Made by a program: the position numbers and the translations under genes. Shown one piece after another: positions 24,852 through 34,494 of a stretch of 64,000 nucleotides of DNA (within the stretch, counting starts at the first letter, position 1; each line of letters opens with the position of its first letter). Origin of the DNA: Flavobacteriales bacterium (GTDB lineage: Bacteria > Bacteroidota > Bacteroidia > Flavobacteriales_E > Vicingaceae); the NCBI GenBank assembly GCA_020635815.1, contig JACJZB010000001.1, positions 310,001 through 374,000 on the forward strand. The letters are read 5' to 3'. The notes under the pieces were generated by a model, which searched no databases, was not told where the DNA came from, and saw only the letters and a program-made list of their open reading frames with translations.

Positions 24852-27194
24852 ATGAAAAAAGCACTTATAATATTTAATTTTTTACTGTTTAGCTACTCAT
24901 TGCTAAATGCACAAAATTATTTCATGGCTTATAAAAATGGTGAAAAAAGTTTTGTTAGTCAGGATTATGATAATGCAATAATTGAATTCACTAAGGTTTT
25001 AGAGTCTAAATCTGACCATGATAGAGCTTTAAATTATAGAGGATTATCTTATGAAGCTGTTAATGAGTTAGAAAAAGCTGTTTTGGATTTTCAAAAAGCA
25101 ATTTCAACAAAAACAAAAGAAGCCGATTATTATTCAAATTTAGGGAGAGTTTATTTTAAATTAAATAAATTTAACGAAGCTGATGTTGAACTTTCAAAAG
25201 CAATCGATTACGATAAAAAGAAAATAGAAGCTTATGAATATAAAACATTAACATTAATAGCTCTTAAAAAATATACCCAAGCAGTTGAAAATGCAGATGA
25301 TGCTATCGCCAAAGATAAAAATAGTAGAAATTATTATTTAAAAGGTGTGGCACAGGATAGTTTAATGAACTATAAAGACGCTGCTTTTAGTTTTGGTAGA
25401 GCCATTTTTTACTCAAAAGAATCGGTTGATGCTCATTTAGGATTGGCTTTTTCAAATTTCAAAATGGACCTATTTGATAAAGCTCTAGAATCATGCGATA
25501 AGGCTTTATCATTTGATAAGGAAAATGTTGATGCTTTATTGTTAAGATCAAAAATAAACATTGCAAGGAATAATAGTCAACAGGCTATAGATGATATAAC
25601 AAAAATTATTACACTTTACCCTGAAGAAGCTTCCTATTATGTAAAAAGAGGAGATATTTATCAGTTACTAAATCAATATCAAAACGCAATATCTGATTAT
25701 TCAACTGCAATAAGGATAGATAAAGATGACTATTTTTTATATTATCAGAGAGCTAAATCTTACGAAGCATTATTAGATTATAAATCAGCTATAAAAGATT
25801 ATCAAACTTTAAAAACGTTAACACCTTACGATGGTAAAGCCCTTAAATTATATGATGAAGCTAAGCAACGTTTATATGAGTTAAATAAAGAAAGTAATAA
25901 CCCTAAAATTGTAATTCTAGCACCTTCTGCAACTACTGAAGGAAAAATGCCAATCGCAAAAGGAGTTGAAAAATATTTGGTTAAAGGACAAATTTTGGAC
26001 GAAAGTAATATCGATTTTATTAAAGTTAATGGTAAAGATGCAATATTTAGTAAAGACTCAATTAACCCCAAATTTGAAATTGAAATTGAGCTTTTAGGAT
26101 TAAAAAACGTTACAATTTCTGCGTTTGACATTTATCAAAATTCTGAATCTTGGGAATACGAAATTATTGAAACTGAAGTTAATGCACCAATTGTAAAATT
26201 AATGGCTCCTTACGCATCAGATGATGGTACAATTTATCTAGATACAGATGACCCAACACTTTATGTTGAAGGAGTGATTAATGATGAGAGTCTGATTAAA
26301 AGAATACTTATAGAAGGTTCAACGGCAAGCTTTGTTATTGATAAATCAAACCCGAATTTCTCAGCCAATATTAATATAATGAACAAAGATGGGTTTAAAA
26401 TTCTAGCAGAAGATATTTATGGAAATGTTACCGAAAAATCTTACATCATTAATAGAGAAAATATAGCATTACTCGGAGATAACCCAATGGGGAAAACATG
26501 GGTTATATTTATTGAGAATTCAAATTACACAACATTTGCAAGTTTAGATGGACCAACGAAAGATGTAACTATGATGAAGTCAGCTTTTGCAAAGTACAAA
26601 ATTCATAATGTAATTCATAAATCGAACATGACTAAGTCTCAATTAGAAAAATTCTTTTCTATAGAGTTAAGAGATTTGGTAAGAAGTAATCGTGTAAATT
26701 CATTATTAGTTTGGTATGCTGGGCACGGTAAGTACATTAATGAATCAGGCTATTGGATTCCGGTAGATGCAAAAAGGGATGAAGAGTTTACGTACTTTAA
26801 TATCAATAACTTAAAAGCCGCAATGCAATCGTATTCTAAATTTATTACCCATACATTGGTGATAACAGACGCTTGTGAATCAGGACCATCTTTTTATCAA
26901 GCTATGCGTTCTGGCTCAAAAGATAGAAGCTGTAATGATTGGCAAGCTACAAAGTTTAAATCTTCACAAGTGTTTTCTTCTGCAGGATATGAATTAGCAG
27001 TAGATAATTCTCAGTTTACAAAAACATTTGCAAGCACATTATCAAGCAATCCAAACTCTTGTATTCCAATAGAAACGATTGTATCTAAAGTAAGTTCTGC
27101 GGTAGAAAAAAGTGGAGCTTCACAAAAACCAAAATTTGGAAAAATTGCAGGTTTAGAAGATGAGAATGGAACTTTTTTCTTTATTAAAAAATAA
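24852..27194 (+). CDS. Secreted TPR protein with C-terminal caspase-like (peptidase C14) domain
   Basis: This 780-residue protein has a signal peptide (MKKALIIFNFLLFSYSLLNAQ). Residues about 25-340 are tandem TPR motifs (repeated A-x-Y-x3-G and D-[FY]-x-KAI patterns). Two beta-rich segments follow (about 360-540), each with an LxGLKNVTISAFD or FKILAEDIYGN pattern. A caspase fold begins at KTWVIFIENSNYTTF. The catalytic dyad is visible: His in WYAGHGKY (near residue 625) and Cys in ITDACESG (near residue 675). The signal peptide places the protease outside the cytoplasm. The gene for a sensor phosphatase begins 8 bp after it on the same strand. The substrate is unknown. Confidence 0.88.
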   Translation: MKKALIIFNFLLFSYSLLNAQNYFMAYKNGEKSFVSQDYDNAIIEFTKVLESKSDHDRALNYRGLSYEAVNELEKAVLDFQKAISTKTKEADYYSNLGRVYFKLNKFNEADVELSKAIDYDKKKIEAYEYKTLTLIALKKYTQAVENADDAIAKDKNSRNYYLKGVAQDSLMNYKDAAFSFGRAIFYSKESVDAHLGLAFSNFKMDLFDKALESCDKALSFDKENVDALLLRSKINIARNNSQQAIDDITKIITLYPEEASYYVKRGDIYQLLNQYQNAISDYSTAIRIDKDDYFLYYQRAKSYEALLDYKSAIKDYQTLKTLTPYDGKALKLYDEAKQRLYELNKESNNPKIVILAPSATTEGKMPIAKGVEKYLVKGQILDESNIDFIKVNGKDAIFSKDSINPKFEIEIELLGLKNVTISAFDIYQNSESWEYEIIETEVNAPIVKLMAPYASDDGTIYLDTDDPTLYVEGVINDESLIKRILIEGSTASFVIDKSNPNFSANINIMNKDGFKILAEDIYGNVTEKSYIINRENIALLGDNPMGKTWVIFIENSNYTTFASLDGPTKDVTMMKSAFAKYKIHNVIHKSNMTKSQLEKFFSIELRDLVRSNRVNSLLVWYAGHGKYINESGYWIPVDAKRDEEFTYFNINNLKAAMQSYSKFITHTLVITDACESGPSFYQAMRSGSKDRSCNDWQATKFKSSQVFSSAGYELAVDNSQFTKTFASTLSSNPNSCIPIETIVSKVSSAVEKSGASQKPKFGKIAGLEDENGTFFFIKK

Positions 27195-27202
27195 ATTCTT
27201 AG

Positions 27203-30200
27203 ATGTATAATAAAATATTTTATAAAGCCGGCAAGATGTTATTCTTGTCGGCTCTTTTTTTAATAGCAAATTTTATATTTGCTCAGAAATATCATTTTGA
27301 TACTTATAGCGTAAAGGAAGGGTTAGCACAGTCAAGTGTTTATGCTATTCAGCAAGATAAAAATGGTTTTGTTTGGTTAGGAACAGCAAGTGGACTATCC
27401 AAATTTAATGGTAAAGATTTTATAAATTATACCACAGAAAATGGGCTAGCTGATGGAGCTGTTAAATCAATTTACATCGATAAATCTGAACATATTTGGA
27501 TTGGTCACACAGATGGAGGAATTTCTAGAATTGTAGATGATAAAATAGAATTGGTATTAAGCATGACCGCTGATATTACTTCGTTTGAAGAGGATGCGTC
27601 TGGCAATTTATGGGTATCTTCTTATAAAGGAGGAGTTATAAAAATTACTAATCCATACACATTATCAAAAGATTCTTTAAAGTTTAAACAATATAAAGGA
27701 CAAGAGGGCTTAAGTGATATAGTTTACCAAGTATATAAACTTAAAGATAACACCATTTGTTTTGTTACAGATGTTGGCGTAAAATATTACAATACTCAAA
27801 AAGAAGAGTTTTTAAAGTTTGAAATTAAAGACATGCCTTCCTATTTTCAAATTATATGTATGTACGAAACGAAAGAAGGTAATTTATGGTTTGCATCTTA
27901 TAATGGAGGAGCTTATGAGTTTATTAAAGATGAGAATAAGTTAAAAATTTATGACGTAAGAGATGGCTTGGCACATAATTGGGTTACCTCTTTTTATCAA
28001 GATGCTAAAAGCAATATATGGATAGGAACGTGGGGAGGAGGAATAACAAAAGTTAATTCTAAACGCGAATTAATGGCTATTAATAGCGAGAACGGAATTA
28101 CAGATAGTAAAATTAGATGTATAAGTGGTGATAGAGAAGGAAATTTGTTAATCGGAACTAAAGAAAACGGATTATTAATATTTAAAGGAGAACAATTTGT
28201 TTCATTTGGAGAAGAGGAAGGTCTAATTAATAATCAAGCTTGGGCAATATTAACCGATAAAAAAAATCAGAACTGGATAGGAACTAATAACGGTATTTCA
28301 TTGGTAAAAGATTTTAAGATTGTAAAAAATTACAATGAAGAGAATGGGCTTTCTTTTGATGAAGTTCGCCACATAAAAGAAGATAAAATAGGAAACATAT
28401 GGATAGGAACTTGGGGAGGAGGAGTAATGCAGTACAATCCGAATTCTGATCGATTTGATATGAGTTATAGAATTAACTCATTTATGTTACAGCCTTTAAT
28501 TACAGCCCTAGAAGTTGATAAATCAAACAATTTATGGGTTGGAACAACGGACGGATTGGTTTATTATGAAATTAATAATCAATTAGCAAATAGGTTAAGT
28601 CAAGACAATGGTTTAGCGGGTAATGATATAACGGCAATCTATTGTGATTCGAAAAATAAACTTTGGATTGGAGCGAGAGGTAAAGGAATTTCTACAATTG
28701 ATGATGTAGATATTAAAAAAATAGATTTAGAAGTTAAGATGACTCCTACAGCTTTAATAGAAGATAAGAGTGGTAATATATGGGTAGGAACTGAAGGCAA
28801 AGGTGTAATTGTTACCGATGGAAGCAAAATAATTAACCAATACACTTCAAAAGATGGGTTGCTGTCAGATTACATTTCATTATTAAATATAGACAATGAA
28901 GGGAACGTATGGATAGGAACAAATAAAGGATTAAATAAATTTAATATAGAGAAAAATACGTTCAATTCTTACTCTCAAAGAATGGGATACAATGGTATTG
29001 AATCTAAAAATAATGCAACATTTAAAGATAAGGACGGTAGCCTTTGGTTTGGAACAATAAAAGGTGTTGTTAAGCTAAACGCAAATAAAGTTCATGATAA
29101 TAAATTAGAGCCTTTAACTCAAATTACACGTTTTAGAGTAAATTTAGAAGATAGACCTTTAGTAAAAGGAACAAAATTAAATTATAGAGAAAAATCCATC
29201 ATTTTTGATTACGGAAGTATTTGCCTAACAAATCCTAATCAGGTTTATTATCAAGTAATGTTAGAAGGAGCTGATGAAGATTGGCGACCATTAACTCAAC
29301 AAACCGTAGAAACTTATTCGCCTTTACCACCAGGTAAATATACATTTAAAGTAAAAGCATCAAACAATAATGGAGTATGGAATAGTGTGCCAGAAACCTT
29401 TAGTTTTGAGATTACCCCACCAATATGGCAACGTACTTGGTTTATCTTATTATGTGTTTTCTTTATAATTGTTGTTGTATTTTCTTTTGTAAAATACCGG
29501 GAAAAACAACTAATAAAAGAAAAACAAGTACTAGAAGAAAAAGTAAAAGAAAGAACCGAAGAAGTGGTTCAAAAAAGTGCTGAGATAGAACAAAAAAATA
29601 AAGATATTATTGATAGTATAACTTATGCTAAAAGAATTCAGGATGCAATATTGCCTTCAAACGAAATGTTTACCAGAGAATTACCTCAAACATTTGTACT
29701 GTTTGATCCTAAAGATATTGTAAGTGGGGATTTTTATTGGCTAGCAACTAAAAATAACAAATCACTATTTGCTGCAGTTGATTGTACAGGGCATGGTGTT
29801 CCGGGGGCATTTATGAGTATTGTAGGTTATAATTTATTAGACAAAATTGTAGGAGAATATGGAATTACCGAACCAGCTGAAATTTTAAATGAGTTAAATA
29901 AAGGGGTTGAAGATACACTTCGAAAAGGAATAGATAGTAAAGATATTAAAGACGGGATGGATATAACTTTATGTTCTTTCGATAAGCAAACAGGAATTTT
30001 GGAATATGCAGGAGCTTATAATCCTTTATATATTGTCTCAAAAAACAAAATAATTATTAATCAAGAGGAGGCTATAGAACCTAACATGATAGGTGATAAA
30101 GGATTAATGTTATTTGAAATAAAAGCTGATCGTTTTCCTATTGGAAGTTATTCTGAGAGTAATAAGAAATATACGAACAGTAGTTTTAAATTATCAAAAG

Positions 30201-30415
30201 GAGATACATTGTATTTGTTCTCAGATGGTTATGCTGATCAGTTTGGAGGGCCAAATGGAAAAAAATTTAGGTATAAGCAGTTTAAACAATTGTTACTTTC
30301 AATCAATTCTAAAACTATGGAAGAACAAAAGGAAATTTTAAAAAATGCAATGACTGATTGGAAAGGAAGTATAGAACAAGTGGATGATATAATTGTAATT
30401 GGAACTAAGTTGTAA
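27203..30415 (+). CDS. Membrane sensor phosphatase: two-component-type propeller, Y_Y_Y and SpoIIE domains
   Basis: This 1070-residue protein has a signal/anchor (about 10-27). Residues about 30-640 are repeated propeller blades with the WIGTxxxGxxxF/Y signature (IWIGTWGGGITKVN occurs twice almost identically). A Y_Y_Y domain follows (about 690-755, YQVMLEGADEDWRPLTQQ). Then come a transmembrane helix (FILLCVFFIIVVVFSFVKY), a coiled coil, and a SpoIIE/PP2C phosphatase (about 840-1070) with metal-binding DPKDIVSGDFYW, AAVDCTGHGVPGAFMS and DDIIVIGTK. Extracellular sensing is thus tied to cytoplasmic Ser/Thr dephosphorylation. There is no histidine kinase domain. It is paired with the caspase gene upstream. 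Confidence 0.92.
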   Translation: MYNKIFYKAGKMLFLSALFLIANFIFAQKYHFDTYSVKEGLAQSSVYAIQQDKNGFVWLGTASGLSKFNGKDFINYTTENGLADGAVKSIYIDKSEHIWIGHTDGGISRIVDDKIELVLSMTADITSFEEDASGNLWVSSYKGGVIKITNPYTLSKDSLKFKQYKGQEGLSDIVYQVYKLKDNTICFVTDVGVKYYNTQKEEFLKFEIKDMPSYFQIICMYETKEGNLWFASYNGGAYEFIKDENKLKIYDVRDGLAHNWVTSFYQDAKSNIWIGTWGGGITKVNSKRELMAINSENGITDSKIRCISGDREGNLLIGTKENGLLIFKGEQFVSFGEEEGLINNQAWAILTDKKNQNWIGTNNGISLVKDFKIVKNYNEENGLSFDEVRHIKEDKIGNIWIGTWGGGVMQYNPNSDRFDMSYRINSFMLQPLITALEVDKSNNLWVGTTDGLVYYEINNQLANRLSQDNGLAGNDITAIYCDSKNKLWIGARGKGISTIDDVDIKKIDLEVKMTPTALIEDKSGNIWVGTEGKGVIVTDGSKIINQYTSKDGLLSDYISLLNIDNEGNVWIGTNKGLNKFNIEKNTFNSYSQRMGYNGIESKNNATFKDKDGSLWFGTIKGVVKLNANKVHDNKLEPLTQITRFRVNLEDRPLVKGTKLNYREKSIIFDYGSICLTNPNQVYYQVMLEGADEDWRPLTQQTVETYSPLPPGKYTFKVKASNNNGVWNSVPETFSFEITPPIWQRTWFILLCVFFIIVVVFSFVKYREKQLIKEKQVLEEKVKERTEEVVQKSAEIEQKNKDIIDSITYAKRIQDAILPSNEMFTRELPQTFVLFDPKDIVSGDFYWLATKNNKSLFAAVDCTGHGVPGAFMSIVGYNLLDKIVGEYGITEPAEILNELNKGVEDTLRKGIDSKDIKDGMDITLCSFDKQTGILEYAGAYNPLYIVSKNKIIINQEEAIEPNMIGDKGLMLFEIKADRFPIGSYSESNKKYTNSSFKLSKGDTLYLFSDGYADQFGGPNGKKFRYKQFKQLLLSINSKTMEEQKEILKNAMTDWKGSIEQVDDIIVIGTKL

Positions 30416-30443
30416 TTTATTAAATTCGCTTAAAATTTTTAAT

Positions 30444-30884
30444 ATGTCAGTGATTAGAATTACAAAAGAATTTGATTTCGAAATGGCTCATGCTTTACTT
30501 GGTTATGATGGACCTTGTAAGAACATACATGGACATTCATATAAACTAAAAGTAAGTGTAAAGGGAAAGGTGAAAACAGGAACTTCAGATTCTGATGAAG
30601 GAATGGTTGTAGATTTTGGTATTATAAAAAAGATTGTAAAAGATTTAATTGTTGATGTTTATGACCATGCTTTAGTGCTTAATGATAAAATGGAAATCAA
30701 TACATCTGAATTTGACTTTATGAATAAACTTATTCAAGTTCCTTTTCAGCCAACTTGTGAGAACCTTTTAATACATTATGCTGATTTAATTAAAAAAGAA
30801 TTGCCTCAAAACTTAAGCCTGACCTATCTTTTTTTAAGAGAAACACCAACATCTTATGCCGAATGGCACGAATCAGACAACTAA
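30444..30884 (+). CDS. queD: 6-carboxytetrahydropterin synthase (QueD) family
   Basis: This 146-residue tunnelling-fold enzyme converts dihydroneopterin triphosphate to 6-carboxytetrahydropterin in queuosine synthesis. Zinc ligands appear as His in FEMAHALLGYDGPCKNIHGH (first His plus HxH), with the catalytic Cys just before. GMVVDFGIIKK, YDHALVLND (catalytic Asp-His), PTCENL and RETPTSYAEW are all family blocks. I chose the ATG at 30444 over one at 30399 because the upstream one overlaps the phosphatase gene. Other queuosine genes are not nearby. Confidence 0.9.
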   Translation: MSVIRITKEFDFEMAHALLGYDGPCKNIHGHSYKLKVSVKGKVKTGTSDSDEGMVVDFGIIKKIVKDLIVDVYDHALVLNDKMEINTSEFDFMNKLIQVPFQPTCENLLIHYADLIKKELPQNLSLTYLFLRETPTSYAEWHESDN

Positions 30885-30927
30885 AATTTATTGATTTTTA
30901 TCATTTTTTTTACTTTCTCCAATTTTG

Positions 30928-30935
30928 TATCTTTA
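30928..30935 (+). promoter_or_regulatory. Candidate -7 element for hmgA-hppD
   Basis: TATCTTTA departs from TAnnTTTG only at the last base and lies about 130 bp before hmgA. The long 5' leader has a 21-codon basic reading frame (30943-31008) that I do not count as a gene. Confidence 0.35.
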
Positions 30936-31064
30936 CAGTAAGATGAGAAAAAGTGTTATACAACATAAAATAAGAGTAAAAAAAGAACTCAAAAGAGATC
31001 CCGAGTGAATACTTTATTTTAATGGAATAGAAAAGAGTATTTACAAACCAATAAAAAATTAAAA

Positions 31065-32222
31065 ATGTCACGTTATCATCAACTAGGGAAAATCCCACAT
31101 AAAAGACATACCACATTTAAAAAAGAAGATGGTAGTCTATATCAAGAAGAATTATTTGGTACAGCTGGTTTTGCTGGCATGTCCTCTTTAATTTATCACC
31201 TTTACCCACCAACAGTAGTAAGTGAAATAAAACAAATTAAAGATGTGTCTCCAAAAATTGCTATACCTAAAAATATGAAAGCTCTTAGCTTTAAAGGGTT
31301 TAGCTTACCTGCTAATGAAGATTATATCGAGAGTAGAAAAATCTTATTTATTAATAATGATTTAAAGATTGGATTAGCTGCCCCTAAATCATTCTCAAAA
31401 GATTATTTTTATCGAAACAGCGATTCAGATGAGATGTTATTTATCCATATTGGTTCAGGAACACTAAGAACAATGTATGGAAACATTGAATTTAAATATG
31501 GTGATTATTTAATAATACCCAAAGGAACCACATATCAAATAGATTTTGACACAGAAGATAATCGTATTTTATTTATTGAATCTAAGGGGGCGATAACTAC
31601 GCCAAATAGATATAGAAACAATTATGGTCAGTTGTTAGAACATTCTCCTTTTTGCGAAAGAGATTTTAGGTTACCTCAAAACTTAACAACTCATGATGAG
31701 AAAGGAAAATTTAAAGTGTTATCAAAAAAACAAGATGTATTGTGGGAATATACACATGAAAATCATCCATTTGATGTAGTAGGATGGGATGGATTTAATT
31801 ATCCGTATGCATTTTCAATACACGATTTTGAACCTATTACAGGAAGAATACATTTACCACCTCCAATTCATCAAACATGGGAAGCAAATGGTTTTGTAGT
31901 TTGCTCATTTGTACCAAGACTATATGACTATCATCCAGAAGCAATTCCTGCACCATACCATCATAGTAATATAGATTCTGAGGAATTATTATATTATGTA
32001 GATGGAGATTTTATGAGTAGAAATGGAATTGAAAAAGGTCAAATTACCCTACATCCAGGTGGAATACCACATGGACCACATCCTGGAGCTATAGAAAGAA
32101 GTGTAGGGAAAAAAGTAACAGAAGAATTAGCTGTGATGATAGATCCATTTAGCCCAGTTATGATTACTGAAGAGGCTATGAAATTACAAGTTGACGACTA
32201 TTACAAGTCGTGGAATCATTAA
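31065..32222 (+). CDS. hmgA: Homogentisate 1,2-dioxygenase
   Basis: This 385-residue non-haem iron enzyme opens the ring of homogentisate to maleylacetoacetate in tyrosine and phenylalanine breakdown. The opening YHQLGKIPHKRHTTFKKEDG and QEELFGTAGFAGMSSLIYH match the bacterial family. The iron-binding region includes FVPRLYDYHPEAIPAPYHHSN and the late GGIPHGPHPGA. It is followed after 24 bp by hppD, the preceding step in the pathway, so the two form an operon. Confidence 0.95.
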   Translation: MSRYHQLGKIPHKRHTTFKKEDGSLYQEELFGTAGFAGMSSLIYHLYPPTVVSEIKQIKDVSPKIAIPKNMKALSFKGFSLPANEDYIESRKILFINNDLKIGLAAPKSFSKDYFYRNSDSDEMLFIHIGSGTLRTMYGNIEFKYGDYLIIPKGTTYQIDFDTEDNRILFIESKGAITTPNRYRNNYGQLLEHSPFCERDFRLPQNLTTHDEKGKFKVLSKKQDVLWEYTHENHPFDVVGWDGFNYPYAFSIHDFEPITGRIHLPPPIHQTWEANGFVVCSFVPRLYDYHPEAIPAPYHHSNIDSEELLYYVDGDFMSRNGIEKGQITLHPGGIPHGPHPGAIERSVGKKVTEELAVMIDPFSPVMITEEAMKLQVDDYYKSWNH

Positions 32223-32246
32223 TTATTAATATTAAAGAAACTTATT

Positions 32247-33404
32247 ATGAGTGATATAAAAAACGTAGAATACGGACTAGAAAAAATATTTGAAGGAGCA
32301 CAAGACTTCCTTCCACTTTTAGGAACTGATTATGTTGAATTTTATGTAGGTAATGCAAAACAAGCTGCACATTTTTATAAATCTGCTTTTGGATTCCAAT
32401 CTTATGCTTACAAAGGACTTGAGACTGGAAATAGAGAGTATGCCTCTTATGTCGTAAAGCAAGATAAAATTAAAATTGTTTTAACTACACCTTTAAACTC
32501 AAAATCGCCAATTAACGATCATATTGTAAAACATGGAGACGGAGTGAAGGTAATTGCTCTTTGGGTTGAAGATGCTACCAAATCATGGGAAGAAACAACT
32601 AAAAGAGGAGCAAAATCTTTTATGGAACCTACAGTAGAAAAAGACGAGTATGGTGAAGTTGTTCGTTCAGGTATTTACACTTATGGTGAAACAGTTCACA
32701 TTTTTGTAGAACGTAAAAACTATAATGGTGTGTTTTTACCAGGCTATCAAAAATGGGAATCAGATTATAATCCAGAACCAACAGGATTGAAGTACATTGA
32801 CCATATGGTTGGTAATGTGGGATGGAATGAAATGAACGAATGGGTAAAGTTTTATGAAGATGTAATGGGGTTTGTAAATTTCCTTTCTTTTGATGATAAG
32901 CAAATCCATACAGAATACTCAGCTTTAATGAGTAAGGTAATGAGTAATGGAAATGGAAGAATTAAATTTCCAATAAACGAACCTGCTGAAGGTAAGAAAA
33001 AATCACAAATTGAAGAATATTTAGATTTTTATGAAGGACCAGGAGCTCAACATATTGCCGTTGCCACAGATAATATTATTGATACAGTAAGCAAATTAAG
33101 AGCTAGAGGTATTGAATTTTTATCTACACCTCCAGAAGAATATTATAAAGCAGTTCCTTTACGATTAGAAGAGCATAATCATAAATTGAGAGAAGATATT
33201 GAAACGCTTAAAGGTTTAGGGATTATGATAGATGCTGATGAGGAAGGTTATTTGTTACAAATATTTACTAAACCAGTAGAGGATAGACCTACATTGTTTT
33301 TTGAAATAATTCAACGAATGGGAGCAAGAGGTTTTGGTGCTGGTAACTTTAAAGCTTTATTTGAATCAATAGAAAGAGAACAAGAGAAAAGAGGAACTCT
33401 TTAA
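32247..33404 (+). CDS. hppD: 4-hydroxyphenylpyruvate dioxygenase
   Basis: This 385-residue non-haem iron dioxygenase makes homogentisate from 4-hydroxyphenylpyruvate. Two VOC (glyoxalase-like) halves are visible. Iron ligands are His in YIDHMVGNV (about residue 186), His in GPGAQHIAVATDNI, and Glu in LFFEIIQRMGARGFGAGNFKALFESIEREQ, the canonical C-terminal block. It shares a transcript with hmgA and is followed 9 bp later by an intrinsic terminator. Confidence 0.96.
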   Translation: MSDIKNVEYGLEKIFEGAQDFLPLLGTDYVEFYVGNAKQAAHFYKSAFGFQSYAYKGLETGNREYASYVVKQDKIKIVLTTPLNSKSPINDHIVKHGDGVKVIALWVEDATKSWEETTKRGAKSFMEPTVEKDEYGEVVRSGIYTYGETVHIFVERKNYNGVFLPGYQKWESDYNPEPTGLKYIDHMVGNVGWNEMNEWVKFYEDVMGFVNFLSFDDKQIHTEYSALMSKVMSNGNGRIKFPINEPAEGKKKSQIEEYLDFYEGPGAQHIAVATDNIIDTVSKLRARGIEFLSTPPEEYYKAVPLRLEEHNHKLREDIETLKGLGIMIDADEEGYLLQIFTKPVEDRPTLFFEIIQRMGARGFGAGNFKALFESIEREQEKRGTL

Positions 33405-33413
33405 TAAAAATTT

Positions 33414-33443
33414 AAATCGGAGTTTTTATACTCCGATTTTTTT
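33414..33443 (+). terminator. Intrinsic terminator of hmgA-hppD
   Basis: ATCGGAG and CTCCGAT form a 7-bp stem followed by T7. It begins about 10 bp after the hppD stop. Confidence 0.85.
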
Positions 33444-33470
33444 ATATCTTTAAACTTTAAATTTAATATT

Positions 33471-33659
33471 ATGAAGAAAAATAGATTAATCGCGGTTGCA
33501 ATAGTTGTAGTTTTAGCTTTATTACCTTTTCAACCTGCATATATGAATTTGTCTGTAGAGGGAGAACTTCTTCAGGTATTTATGATGACTGTTGTAATTC
33601 TAGGTTCTATAGTCGCAATTTTAATGTATAATAAAGATACTGGTGAAAGTCAACATTAG
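33471..33659 (+). CDS. Small two-helix membrane protein, 62 residues
   Basis: The product begins with a hydrophobic segment (RLIAVAIVVVLALLPFQPAY) and has a second one (LLQVFMMTVVILGSIVAILMY), with a polar tail NKDTGESQH. It has the texture of a small inner-membrane protein; no family or function is recognised. It is bounded by terminators on both sides, so it is a single-gene transcript. Confidence 0.65.
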   Translation: MKKNRLIAVAIVVVLALLPFQPAYMNLSVEGELLQVFMMTVVILGSIVAILMYNKDTGESQH

Positions 33660-33678
33660 GAAGATATAAAAGCATGAT

Positions 33679-33712
33679 AAAAAAAGCAGCTAAATTTTTA
33701 GCTGCTTTTTTT
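33679..33712. terminator. Bidirectional intrinsic terminator
   Basis: AGCAGCTAAA and TTTAGCTGCT form a 10-bp stem with an A-tract before and a T-tract after. It serves the plus-strand small gene and the convergent NlpC/P60 gene. Confidence 0.88.
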
Positions 33713-34490
33713 ATAAAATTTTCTTTATTAATCTTAATCGATGTGAGTATCGATTAGTGTCCACATTGTATATTCCTTGATGATCTAATTTGTCAATTCT
33801 TACACAACCAGAGGCATGAATAATTTTGTTATTTTCTAATACCATGCCCACATGGATAATATTACCTTCTTCATTATCGAAAAAAGCTAAATCTCCAGGC
33901 TCTGATTCTTCCACAAAACTTAAAGTTTGACCAATGTTTGCTTGTTGTGAAGCATCTCTTGGTAAGCTATAACCAATTAGTTTATATATAATTTGGCTAA
34001 AACCAGAGCAATCAATTCCAAAAGGAGAACGACCACCCCATAAGTAAGGAGAATTGAGGTACATGTAAGCGTGTTCAATTAATTTACTTTTTTGAGGATT
34101 AGAAGATGCTTGTGTAAAATTTCCATCAAAAGAGAATTTTGAATTATTAAATTTTACAGCATTGTCTTTTAAATCTGGTAAAGAACTACCTATTACAATC
34201 GGTGTTAGTTCGTTGCTGATATTGTTTTTTAATACATGAACTAAATCGGTAGAAACAAAAGAAGAAGAATTTATTTCATTAAACTCTTCTTCTGAAATTT
34301 CTTTTATTTGCTTTTTGTCCACCCAACAATCATAATTGTCATGAGCAGTTTTTATCTTCCGCCAATCGGCTCTTTTCTCTTCGTAAATTTTTACAGTTTC
34401 GCCAAACAGTAATTGTGTAACCATCTCACTTCTGTCAGAAGGCTCCAATCTACAAGGAACAACGCTTAAATGGCAAATACCGTACTTCAT
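33711..34490 (-). CDS. NlpC/P60 family peptidoglycan hydrolase (C40) with N-terminal SH3
   Basis: This 259-residue protein has an SH3-like segment (about residues 1-75, with LLFGETVKIYEEKRADWRKIKT). The C-terminal C40 peptidase (about 130-259) has catalytic Cys in FGIDCSGFSQII, His in NIIHVGMVLEN, and a third polar residue in IIHASG. The family cleaves gamma-D-glutamyl bonds in peptidoglycan peptides. No signal peptide is visible at this start, which is odd for a wall hydrolase; it may act on imported muropeptides in the cytoplasm, as with YkfC-like enzymes. It ends an operon with the thiolase, separated by 4 bp. Confidence 0.88.
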   Translation of the reverse strand: MKYGICHLSVVPCRLEPSDRSEMVTQLLFGETVKIYEEKRADWRKIKTAHDNYDCWVDKKQIKEISEEEFNEINSSSFVSTDLVHVLKNNISNELTPIVIGSSLPDLKDNAVKFNNSKFSFDGNFTQASSNPQKSKLIEHAYMYLNSPYLWGGRSPFGIDCSGFSQIIYKLIGYSLPRDASQQANIGQTLSFVEESEPGDLAFFDNEEGNIIHVGMVLENNKIIHASGCVRIDKLDHQGIYNVDTNRYSHRLRLIKKIL

Positions 34491-34494
34491 TCAA

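Noticed and set aside
25826..26131. 101-residue open frame on the minus strand
   Set aside because: Antisense to the TPR-caspase gene with no independent features.
30943..31008. 21-codon basic leader peptide before hmgA
   Set aside because: Tempting as an attenuator, but it has no run of Phe or Tyr codons and no alternative hairpins; probably chance in the leader.
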